Assembly (NCBI GenBank): GCA_028284675.1
Contig: JANQRI010000043.1
Span: 1 to 23,184, forward strand
Reading direction: 5' to 3'
Source: Gammaproteobacteria bacterium
Lineage (GTDB): Bacteria; Pseudomonadota; Gammaproteobacteria; HTCC5015
DNA length: 23,184 bases
This document shows positions 8,550 through 15,312 of the stretch, piece after piece (position 1 is the stretch's first letter; each line of letters starts with the position of its first letter). Position numbers and translations under genes: made by a program. A model generated the notes under the pieces. The model worked only from the letters and a program-made list of their open reading frames with translations, had not been told where the DNA came from and did not search any database.

Positions 8550-8614
8550 CCCCCTGCTGGGGGGTGAAGCGCAAGGAAGCTCTGTTAGTCGGCAGAGGGA
8601 CGGCCAGAGCTTCC
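8550..8614 (+). promoter_or_regulatory. Structured mRNA leader: two strong hairpins
   Basis: Hairpin 1 pairs CCCCC (8550-8554) with GGGGG (8560-8564) over a short loop. Hairpin 2 pairs GGAAGCTCTG (8575-8584) perfectly with CAGAGCTTCC (8605-8614) around a 20-base loop. GGA motifs of the ANGGA type fall just before and inside the second hairpin (around 8573-8577 and 8596-8600), as in CsrA/RsmA targets. No U-run follows, so neither is a classic terminator. It does not match the c-di-GMP riboswitch consensus as I know it. The leader ends about 100 bases before the first start codon. Confidence 0.5.
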
Positions 8615-8715
8615 ATAATAACAATTGGGCGAGAAAATATTGGTTTCGGTCAGCGGAATCTTTTGTATAGAATCTTTGTTGGTTTTAAGACGTTTTCCTG
8701 GGTGGAGTTTTAGTG

Positions 8716-9846
8716 ATGCGTATGGTGTTTTGGCTATCAGCCATAGCGGTGACCTATAGTTATTTCTGGTATCCGTTAATTCTGTTGATTTCGGGGAAAA
8801 GGCGGGTTGCCGATCGTGCCTCTGAGGTATTCGGCGGCACAGTATCCATCATTATTACTGCGCATAATGAGGAGAGTAAGATAGCCGGCAAGCTGGACAA
8901 TACGCTGGATATCGACTTTCCAAAGGATAAACTCGAGGTGATTGTGGCCTCGGATGCATCCCAGGACCGCACTGATGAAATTGTAAAAAGCTATCATGAC
9001 CGAGGGGTCAGGCTGGCCAGGACCGAAGACCGAAAAGGCAAAGAAAACGCGCAATTGCATGCAATAAAGCAGGCAAATGGCGATATTATTGTTTTTACGG
9101 ATGTCGGTACCCAGATACCTGCTGATAGCATTCAGAAGTTGGTGGCTTATTTTGTAGATCCCAAAATTGGCGCAGTTTCCAGCGAAGACCGGTTTTTATC
9201 AAAAGACGGTAAGGTGATTGGTGAGGGCCTGTATGTAAAGTATGAGATGTGGTTGCGACGGCTGGAGTCAAAAGTAAATAGCCTGGTGGGTTTAAGTGGC
9301 TCTTTTTTTGCAGCGCGTAAAGAGGCTTGTGAGCAATGGGATATTCATGCTCAGAGTGATTTTAATACCGCGCTGAACTGTGCCTCTCTGGGTTTGGTTG
9401 CGGTCACTGCACCGGATGTGCACGGGTATTATAAGGATGTAAATAACCCATCTAAAGAATACCCAAGAAAGTTACGTACTGTTATTCGCGGCATAACCTC
9501 TTTGTTGCGTTCTCCGCAGGTTTTAAATCCTTTTAAATTTGGTTTTTTTGCATTTCAGGTGTTTAGTCACAAAGTGATGCGCTGGTTGGTTCCATGGTTT
9601 TTGATTTTATTATTAGGCGCCTCTGTTGTATTGGCTGCAACGCACTGGATTTACATGCTGGCGTTAATTGGTCAGATTATTTTTTATGTGATGGCAATGT
9701 TGGCCTGGTTTTCACAGAAAGCCCGCGGTAATGCTATGGCAAAAATCGCTTATTTTTTTGTTCAGGTAAACATCGCGATAGCACATGCTACACTTGCTTA
9801 CCTGGGGGGTAAGCGTATGACAACCTGGTCACCGTCGAAACGTTAA
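8716..9846 (+). CDS. Membrane-bound GT2 glycosyltransferase
   Basis: A 376-residue family 2 (GT-A) glycosyltransferase. Numbering from the ATG at 8716, a hydrophobic anchor (about 3-26) precedes the catalytic domain. The domain holds VSIIITAHNEE (43-53), the nucleotide-binding ASDASQDRT (78-86) and FTDVGT (127-132, the DxD-equivalent metal/UDP site), plus MWLRRLESK in the acceptor region. The C-terminus has two or three transmembrane helices starting around 288. The topology is that of processive or lipid-linked polysaccharide synthases. GGAG at 8703-8706 is 9 bases before ATG 8716 and 6 before an alternative GTG at 8713; I prefer the ATG. It is the first gene of the plus-strand cluster and ends directly against the next ATG. 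Confidence 0.9.
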   Translation: MRMVFWLSAIAVTYSYFWYPLILLISGKRRVADRASEVFGGTVSIIITAHNEESKIAGKLDNTLDIDFPKDKLEVIVASDASQDRTDEIVKSYHDRGVRLARTEDRKGKENAQLHAIKQANGDIIVFTDVGTQIPADSIQKLVAYFVDPKIGAVSSEDRFLSKDGKVIGEGLYVKYEMWLRRLESKVNSLVGLSGSFFAARKEACEQWDIHAQSDFNTALNCASLGLVAVTAPDVHGYYKDVNNPSKEYPRKLRTVIRGITSLLRSPQVLNPFKFGFFAFQVFSHKVMRWLVPWFLILLLGASVVLAATHWIYMLALIGQIIFYVMAMLAWFSQKARGNAMAKIAYFFVQVNIAIAHATLAYLGGKRMTTWSPSKR

Positions 9847-11034
9847 ATGTTTAGAGAGCTCAGACCGGTAGGCGAAAGAGTCACGACTGAAAGTGATGCC
9901 GTTGACCCTATTGAAATGCTTGAGGGTATTTTTGCGGCACCGGTTTTGTTGTTTGATTCCGGAACGGCAGCTCTTTCAGCAGCGCTAATGGCTGCTGAAA
10001 AAAGAGCTTCTGCAGCAGCACCTGAAGTTCTGATGCCTGCCTATTGTTGTCCGGATTTGTTAAGTGCGGCAAACTATGCCGGATTAAAGCCGGTCCTGAT
10101 CGATTGCGAGTACAGTAAGCCCTGGATGAGCCTGGCAAAGCTTGAACAGAGAATCACGCATAATACTGTTGCGATAATAGCCGTTAATTTTCTGGGTATT
10201 CCGGAGAGAATTGCGGCAATAAAAAAGTTGACACAAGGGCGGGATATCACCGTTATTGAGGATAGTGCGCAATATTTCCCGGTCTCAGGCGCGCAGTCTG
10301 ATCGTGGTGATATGACGGTGCTGAGTTTTGGTAAAGGAAAGCCGGTGAGTCTACTGCACGGTGGTGCCTTGGTATTGTCTGAAGGCAAAACGGGTATGGG
10401 GCAGATTACTACTTTGGGTTCTGCATATGACTCGATGCTGGGCAAGATAAAATATTTGGCTAAAACCAGGCTTTACAATCAGATTATCAACCCAGGGATT
10501 TATGGTCTGCTTGCCTATATCCCGTTCCTGGGTGTGGGTGAAACCCGTTATAAACCATTGCAGCGAATAAGTGAGATGGGTAGCGTCGTTACGTCGCTGT
10601 TAAGTGCCAATATTAGTCTTTATCGTATGCGCGATGAAGCAGCGCAGGCGAAACTGCATGAGATGTTGTTGCCGCTCGGTAAAAATATTATTCGCTTGGC
10701 GGATCTCTGTCAGGAAGGCTCTTTGCCCAGGTTGTTGCGTTATCCGGTTTTGCTCGATTCAGCAGAAACCAAGGAGTATTGCTATCGTCGATTGCGGGCA
10801 GCCGGGCTTGGGGTTTCACGAATGTATCCGGCGGTATTACCAGGAATACAGGGTGTGCATATTGATGCAGATATAAAAAATTATCCGGCAGCGGCTGATT
10901 TTTCGGCTCGATTGCTGACATTGCCTGTGCACTCAGATGTTACGGAGCAGGATATGCATGCCATGGTGAGTGTGTTGGATACTGCTTTAAAAAGAAACAG
11001 TTTGACTGCGTTGCCTGCCTCAAATGACGGTTAG
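9847..11034 (+). CDS. DegT/DnrJ/EryC1/StrS-family PLP aminotransferase
   Basis: A 395-residue fold-type I PLP enzyme. FDSGTAAL (36-43) binds the cofactor phosphate, LMPAYCCPD (62-70) follows, and VIEDSAQ (136-142) provides the Asp (D139) that pairs with the pyridine nitrogen. SFGKGKPVS (160-168) puts K165 exactly where the family's Schiff-base lysine lies, five residues after the Ser of SF. Family members aminate keto-sugars attached to nucleotides; a minority are dehydratases. The SFGKGKP loop and the alanine-rich start are divergent from typical sugar aminotransferases, so the substrate may be unusual. Its ATG directly follows the stop of the GT2 gene with no clear Shine-Dalgarno, implying coupling, and its 3' end overlaps the next gene by 11 bp. 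Confidence 0.85.
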   Translation: MFRELRPVGERVTTESDAVDPIEMLEGIFAAPVLLFDSGTAALSAALMAAEKRASAAAPEVLMPAYCCPDLLSAANYAGLKPVLIDCEYSKPWMSLAKLEQRITHNTVAIIAVNFLGIPERIAAIKKLTQGRDITVIEDSAQYFPVSGAQSDRGDMTVLSFGKGKPVSLLHGGALVLSEGKTGMGQITTLGSAYDSMLGKIKYLAKTRLYNQIINPGIYGLLAYIPFLGVGETRYKPLQRISEMGSVVTSLLSANISLYRMRDEAAQAKLHEMLLPLGKNIIRLADLCQEGSLPRLLRYPVLLDSAETKEYCYRRLRAAGLGVSRMYPAVLPGIQGVHIDADIKNYPAAADFSARLLTLPVHSDVTEQDMHAMVSVLDTALKRNSLTALPASNDG

Positions 11035-12136
11035 TATCCAAAAGCTGGATGTAAAGGGATTTGAAAATATAAAGGAAGAATGGGAGCGGCTGCTGGCAGA
11101 AACGGCGGTAGACCCCTTGTTCCTGAGTTGGGACTGGCAACACACCTGGTGGCAGACCTGGGGGGAAAGGCTCGATGGAGAGCTGCTTTTGTTAACTGCC
11201 CGCCTGGAGTCAGGTGAATTGGTTGGTATTGCACCTCTCTATGTTTCAACGGAAAAACTGAAAAAAATTATCAATATAAATCGTGTGCAGTTTATTGGAA
11301 ACAACTGGCGTGGTGTGGGAACGGTCAGAACGGAATACCTGGATTTCATTGTAAAGCCCGACTTTCATGCAGACGTTGTATCCGCGTTTGTTAAATATGT
11401 CCACAGTCAGGTGCGGCATAGCGAATTTGTAATTTGTGATTTGGATGATGAATCACCAACTGCTCAGTTATTAACAAAAGAAAGCTGTGCGCTTGGCTAT
11501 TGGCGACGGGTGCTGGATACTGATTCAAGTAAGTTAATCAGGTTGCGAGGTAATTTTCAGGAATATCTTTCCGGTTTGGGTAAGAATACCCGGCTAAAGT
11601 TTTTCAATCGAAGAACGTTGCTCGAAAGTCAGGGCGAAGTTAAAGTCAGTTATGCAGATGAAGCAAATCTCGCTGAGTATTTCGATGTGATGAACGGGCT
11701 TTATAAAATGCGCTGGGGTCGACCTTTGTTCAGTGGTTGCAATTATCGTTTTCATTTTGATTTTTGTAAAAAAATGTATGAGCAGGGTAAGCTGCGATTT
11801 TCGGTTTTATCCGTTGATGGAAAGCCGGTATCAGTACTTTATAATGTCAGGGTTGATGGCACTGAATACTATATTCAGTCAGGGTTTAATCACCGGTTTC
11901 ACAAAAAAATATCAATGGGGTTTTTGCATCTGGGTTACGCAGTTGAGGATGCATTTGAATCCGGCCTTAAGAAGTTTGATCTGCTGATCGGCAGAGGTAA
12001 AAATACACAATACAAGACCCATGTGGCCAACCATGAAAAGCCGGTGTGTGCGTTACAGCTGATTAAAAGCCGTAAAATGCTCGTTTTATATAGAATATAT
12101 GATTTATGCACATTAGTATGGCGGCGTTATTGTTAA
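11024..12136 (+). CDS. GNAT-family acyltransferase, CelD/BcsL-like
   Basis: A 370-residue protein of the Acetyltransf_6 (CelD/BcsL, distantly FemAB-like) group. The N-terminal LFLSWDWQHTWWQTWG (32-47) is the family's hallmark aromatic segment. The C-terminal GNAT domain (about 180-340) includes the conserved YYIQSGFNHRFHKKISMGF region and the DLLIGRGKNTQYK stretch near the end. These enzymes occur in exopolysaccharide and cellulose loci and are thought to acylate sugar amines or hydroxyls. The aminotransferase overlapping it by 11 bp makes an amino-sugar acceptor plausible. It is followed by a 111-bp gap, the largest within the plus-strand cluster. Confidence 0.82.
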   Translation: MTVSIQKLDVKGFENIKEEWERLLAETAVDPLFLSWDWQHTWWQTWGERLDGELLLLTARLESGELVGIAPLYVSTEKLKKIININRVQFIGNNWRGVGTVRTEYLDFIVKPDFHADVVSAFVKYVHSQVRHSEFVICDLDDESPTAQLLTKESCALGYWRRVLDTDSSKLIRLRGNFQEYLSGLGKNTRLKFFNRRTLLESQGEVKVSYADEANLAEYFDVMNGLYKMRWGRPLFSGCNYRFHFDFCKKMYEQGKLRFSVLSVDGKPVSVLYNVRVDGTEYYIQSGFNHRFHKKISMGFLHLGYAVEDAFESGLKKFDLLIGRGKNTQYKTHVANHEKPVCALQLIKSRKMLVLYRIYDLCTLVWRRYC

Positions 12137-12180
12137 GGTCTGTTAACCGGCCTTTGTGTATTTTTTTGGGGAAATTCGAC

Positions 12181-12197
12181 TTGCAGTGATCCTGCAA
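12181..12197 (+). promoter_or_regulatory. Inverted repeat upstream of the GH3-type gene
   Basis: TTGCAG (12181-12186) and CTGCAA (12192-12197) flank TGATC in the 111-bp gap before the GH3-type gene. The gap could carry an internal promoter or operator that lets the 12248-18200 module be expressed separately. I see no clear -10/-35 pair. Confidence 0.3.
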
Positions 12198-12247
12198 AGA
12201 TCGCATAGTAGCCCCCGCTTTAAAAAGACCAATATCAGAGATTTTCA

Positions 12248-13888
12248 ATGTTAGCTTCCCAGGAAAGTGTAAATTTTTTCGACAACTGCGATTCCCTGCT
12301 GTCGGCACAGCAGGAAATGCTCAAAAGTATTCTGCAGACCAACCGTGATTGTGAATATGGGAAAAAATATCATTTCGCGGATATTGAAACACCCAGGCAG
12401 TACACTGAGCATGTGCCGTTAATAACTTTTGAGGATATTCGCAGCTATGCTGACCGGATGGCGGCCGGTGAATCGAATATACTCAGTACAGAGCGGGTAT
12501 TGGCATTTTTCAAAACCAGTGGATCATTGGCTGCACCTAAAATGATTCCGGTGACGCCGTCGTTTGTCCGCCAAAAGGCGCGCGCGTTCGGTGTGTTTTG
12601 GCAGGAAGTCTATACTGCACATCCGGCTTTAAAAACCGGCCGTATTATTGCGAATTTTACCGACTCCGGTGAAGTTGAACGCACCGAAGCCGGCCAGGAA
12701 GTATTATCCGAAGCAACTTTCTGGGGGCGCCGCAGCCATGGCCTGCATTCCAAAGAGCGCTGGCCGATACCCAAGGAACTGCGTCAGGTCAAAGACTCCA
12801 CGCACCGGCATTATGCTGCTGCCCGTCTGGTTTTGCAGGGACCGTTGCATGGGATCATGTGTCTGAATCCCAGTACTTTGCTGATGTTTTGCCGGACGAT
12901 AGAGGCATCATTACCGCAGTTGCTTGCCGGTGTTCGTAATGGTACCTGGGGGCGTGAAGATCAGGATTTTTTAAACGGTTTGCCGGATTCTCTGCAGGAT
13001 CACTTAACTGCTGACCCCGATAGAGCGATACAACTTGAGACTTTGTTAAAGCAGGCACGGCAGCTGGAGCTAACCCAGCTGTGGCCGGAGCTGGAGCAGG
13101 TGATCTGCTGGCGCTCACAAATAGTGCAACCTTATTTTCAGCAGTTGGCGCCGTATCTGGCCGGCGTTGCATGTCGTGACTATATTACCCAATCCAGTGA
13201 ATGCATTATGGCGATTGCGGTAGAAGACGAAGTCAGCGGTGGCATTCTGGCGTATCAGTCACATTTTTATGAGTTTATTCCGGAATCTGAAATTGATGCC
13301 GAGCACCCGCAGACGCTGTTTGCCTGGGAGTTGCAGCAGGGGAGTGTATACGAACTGGTGGTTACCACCGGTGGTGGTTTTTATCGTTATCGTATGGGTG
13401 ACTGCATCAGAGTAAATGGTTTTCGTGGACAGGTTCCGTTGATAGAGTTTTTATACCGTGCCGGTAAGACTTCCAGCATGACCGGTGAAAAGCTCACCGA
13501 GTATCAGATTGTAGAAGCCGCAAAGCGTGCAGGTGCCCGGTTTGGCGGCAGCCCCGAAGAAATGTTATGTTTTCCGCGTTCCGGTGAAAACCCGCATTAT
13601 GGCATATTATTGCACTGGGAAGGCCGGGCTCAGGCGGATATTGCGGCATGGCTGGCCGGTTTTGATGAACAACTCAAATCGGTTAATGGTGAATACGGAG
13701 ATAAATGTGCATCCGGACGTTTGGGTCCAGTGGTCGGCCTGATGATTGGTGCGGATGGGTTTGCGCAATATCGCCAGATGCGCAAAGCAGCAAAAGTCAG
13801 TGACGCGCAACTGAAAAATGACCTGCTCAGTGCAAAACTTGATCTGGACAGGCAGTTGCCGGTTACTGAAGTGATCCATGCAGGTTAA
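12248..13888 (+). CDS. GH3-family acyl-acid amide synthetase (acyl-adenylate forming)
   Basis: A 546-residue member of the GH3 family, best known from plants, where the enzymes adenylate a carboxylic acid (jasmonate, auxin, benzoates) and join it to an amino acid. The adenylation motifs are all visible: FFKTSGSLAAPKMIP (87-101, the ATP/phosphate loop), TQSSE (314-318), FYEFIP (340-345, near-diagnostic for GH3) and TTGGGFYRYRMGD (373-385, with the hinge-side Asp385). GEKLTE (413-418) follows. The length is close to plant GH3 proteins (about 580-610). The likely role is ATP-dependent amide bond formation between an acid made in this cluster and an amine. It overlaps the next gene by 11 bp. The family is confident; substrates are unknown. 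Confidence 0.9.
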   Translation: MLASQESVNFFDNCDSLLSAQQEMLKSILQTNRDCEYGKKYHFADIETPRQYTEHVPLITFEDIRSYADRMAAGESNILSTERVLAFFKTSGSLAAPKMIPVTPSFVRQKARAFGVFWQEVYTAHPALKTGRIIANFTDSGEVERTEAGQEVLSEATFWGRRSHGLHSKERWPIPKELRQVKDSTHRHYAAARLVLQGPLHGIMCLNPSTLLMFCRTIEASLPQLLAGVRNGTWGREDQDFLNGLPDSLQDHLTADPDRAIQLETLLKQARQLELTQLWPELEQVICWRSQIVQPYFQQLAPYLAGVACRDYITQSSECIMAIAVEDEVSGGILAYQSHFYEFIPESEIDAEHPQTLFAWELQQGSVYELVVTTGGGFYRYRMGDCIRVNGFRGQVPLIEFLYRAGKTSSMTGEKLTEYQIVEAAKRAGARFGGSPEEMLCFPRSGENPHYGILLHWEGRAQADIAAWLAGFDEQLKSVNGEYGDKCASGRLGPVVGLMIGADGFAQYRQMRKAAKVSDAQLKNDLLSAKLDLDRQLPVTEVIHAG

Positions 13889-14996
13889 ACGTTGCGATAT
13901 ACTGCGTTTACACACGCCGTTTAAGCAGAGTTTTACGCACGCACAATCCACCCGAAGTTATTCTGATAAGATTTTGGTCGTGGTCACGACCAAAGAGGGT
14001 CTTCAGGGGTTTGGGGAAGTGTTGGCGCGCTCCTATGTGTCCGGTGAAACCAATGACGAAGTTTATCAGAGCACCGCTCCGGAGCTGGCGGCTGATCTGT
14101 TGGGCCGTGAATTCAGTGATACTCAGCAATTGACTGATTTTCTGCGGCAGGCGTTGGCAAGCGGCCGCTGGGGACCGGCTGTTTTCGGCGGGTTTGAGCT
14201 GGCTTTGTTAAACGCATATGCGCAGCTACACACAGTTGATATCAACACAATGCTGGGACCGCACAGGAGCGCAGCGACAGGAAGTTGTTTTACTATTGGT
14301 TTTGAATGCAAAGACGAGCAGATTCGGCGTTATGCGATTCAGGCGAAGCTCTCAGGCGCGACCGTCGTTAAAATGAAAGTCGGGCTCACAAACGATGTTG
14401 AACGGCTGGAGCTGCTTAACAAAGCGTTTCAGGGCAAGATGCCGATCCGAATGGATGCCAATGGTTGCCTGGAGCTGGAGCAGGCAATTGAGTTATTGCA
14501 GGGCGCTCGCGCGCTCCCGTTACAGTCTTTGGAGCAACCGTTTGCAGCAGATGCCCCTGAGCTGGATGAAAAGCTTCGAGAGCTATATGCACAGACCGGT
14601 GTGCCGCTGATGGCGGATGAATCTTTGTGCACGCCCGAAGATATTGCATATTGGTTGGAGAGTCGCGCATATCAGATTTTTAACATCCGGGTTGGAAAGT
14701 GTGGTGGTTTGCTGGGCTCAGTTGCGGCGCGTGATAGCGCACAAGCCGCCGGAATCGGGGTGGTGGCCGGTACAATGGTGGGTGAGTCCGGTGTTTTAAA
14801 TTATGCATCTGAGCTTTTCTTACAGCACAGTGATGTTTTAGATTATGTTGAGGGCCTGGGGCAGAATAAAAGCTTCCTCGCACAGGACCCTGTCAGTATT
14901 TCTTACAAAAGTGATGATAATCCGCTGGGTATACAGTTTGAGTTAGGCCCGGGCGTGCGAGAAAACCAGTTAATAGGCGAACAGTCGCTTGAATAA
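13878..14996 (+). CDS. Enolase-superfamily enzyme, muconate-lactonizing/OSBS/dipeptide-epimerase subgroup
   Basis: A 372-residue two-domain enzyme with an N-terminal capping domain (about 1-125) and a C-terminal barrel. All catalytic positions of the MLE subgroup are present: K165-x-K167 (VVKMKVG), metal ligands D193 (RMDANG), E219 (SLEQPF) and D247 (MADES), and the opposite-face lysine K274 (RVGKCGG). GTMVGESG (298-305) corresponds to the loop near the last strand. The subgroup includes cycloisomerases, o-succinylbenzoate synthases, N-acylamino-acid racemases and dipeptide epimerases. These residues support an intact enzyme that abstracts a proton next to a carboxylate, but do not choose among the activities. 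Next to a GH3 amide synthetase, racemisation of an N-acyl amino acid or dipeptide is attractive, and an OSBS-like dehydration before UbiD is an alternative. Confidence 0.9.
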   Translation: MQVKRCDILRLHTPFKQSFTHAQSTRSYSDKILVVVTTKEGLQGFGEVLARSYVSGETNDEVYQSTAPELAADLLGREFSDTQQLTDFLRQALASGRWGPAVFGGFELALLNAYAQLHTVDINTMLGPHRSAATGSCFTIGFECKDEQIRRYAIQAKLSGATVVKMKVGLTNDVERLELLNKAFQGKMPIRMDANGCLELEQAIELLQGARALPLQSLEQPFAADAPELDEKLRELYAQTGVPLMADESLCTPEDIAYWLESRAYQIFNIRVGKCGGLLGSVAARDSAQAAGIGVVAGTMVGESGVLNYASELFLQHSDVLDYVEGLGQNKSFLAQDPVSISYKSDDNPLGIQFELGPGVRENQLIGEQSLE

Positions 14997-15016
14997 GCGG
15001 AGCGGGGCATGCAAAA

Positions 15017-15043
15017 TTAGCCCTCCCCAAAAGGGGGGTCTAA
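15017..15043 (+). promoter_or_regulatory. Strong hairpin between the enolase-type gene and the ACP gene
   Basis: TTAGCC (15017-15022) and GGTCTAA (15037-15043) close a stem whose core CCCC/GGGG (15025-15028, 15033-15036) caps an AAAA loop. No U-run follows, so it is more likely an attenuator, an mRNA-processing or stabilising element, or a relic of a palindromic repeat than a full terminator. It could set the ACP and ligase level separately from the upstream genes. Confidence 0.5.
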
Positions 15044-15064
15044 TGAAATACGTTTGGAGCCAAT

Positions 15065-15307
15065 ATGAGTAAAGTAGATGAAATTCTGGAGTTTATAAAA
15101 ACACTGAATCCGGAGGCTGAGAAAGGTGTTGATCCTAAGCAGAGCCTGCTGGAATCTGGTTTGCTGGACAGTGTTGCAATGATGGAGCTGGTGGTCTGGT
15201 GTGAGGAACATTTCGGCATCACCATTGATACGGATGATCTGACTCCGGAAAACTTTTCCACCCTGGAAGCCATCTCGGCCTATGTCGAGAATGCCGGCGC
15301 AGCCTGA
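15065..15307 (+). CDS. Acyl carrier protein
   Basis: An 80-residue carrier protein. The phosphopantetheine attachment site is Ser36 in the SGLLDSVAMMEL context (31-42), with the acidic helix and FGITIDTDDLTPENFSTLEAI stretch typical of helices II-III. The LLDS site and the acidic following region resemble D-alanyl carrier proteins (DltC) and stand-alone ACPs of secondary metabolism more than fatty-acid AcpP, which has a DSLD site. TTTGGAG lies a few bases before ATG 15065. It sits 5 bp ahead of an AMP-forming ligase, which is very likely its loading enzyme. The pair would carry an activated acid as a thioester for transfer to the glycan or to another enzyme of the cluster. Confidence 0.93.
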   Translation: MSKVDEILEFIKTLNPEAEKGVDPKQSLLESGLLDSVAMMELVVWCEEHFGITIDTDDLTPENFSTLEAISAYVENAGAA

Positions 15308-15312
15308 CGAGA

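Larger units (their letters stand above)
8057..8712. other. 656-bp divergent control region
   Basis: This gap separates the start of the minus-strand glycosyltransferase operon from the plus-strand cluster. Open frames here give low-complexity, Cys/Arg-rich translations with no recognisable family, so I treat it as non-coding. The right half holds two operator-like sites, a sigma-54-like promoter and leader hairpins (listed separately). In the left half (8057-8340) I see only an imperfect hairpin around the Shine-Dalgarno of the minus gene (GCCCTCCTG 8060-8068 against CAGGGGGC 8086-8093). I found no convincing promoter for the minus operon. Confidence 0.6.

Noticed and set aside
8528..8713. 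61-codon frame starting with TTG in the leader before the GT2 gene
   Set aside because: It spans the two strong hairpins, has no ribosome-binding site and looks non-coding. A leader peptide is possible but unsupported.
12168..12184. Possible sigma-54 promoter before the GH3-type gene (GGGGAAATTCGACTTGC)
   Set aside because: The spacing between GG and GC does not give the required 10 bases, and the CACG core is missing. The AATTCGAC resemblance to the 8351/8382 sites lacks the other arm.
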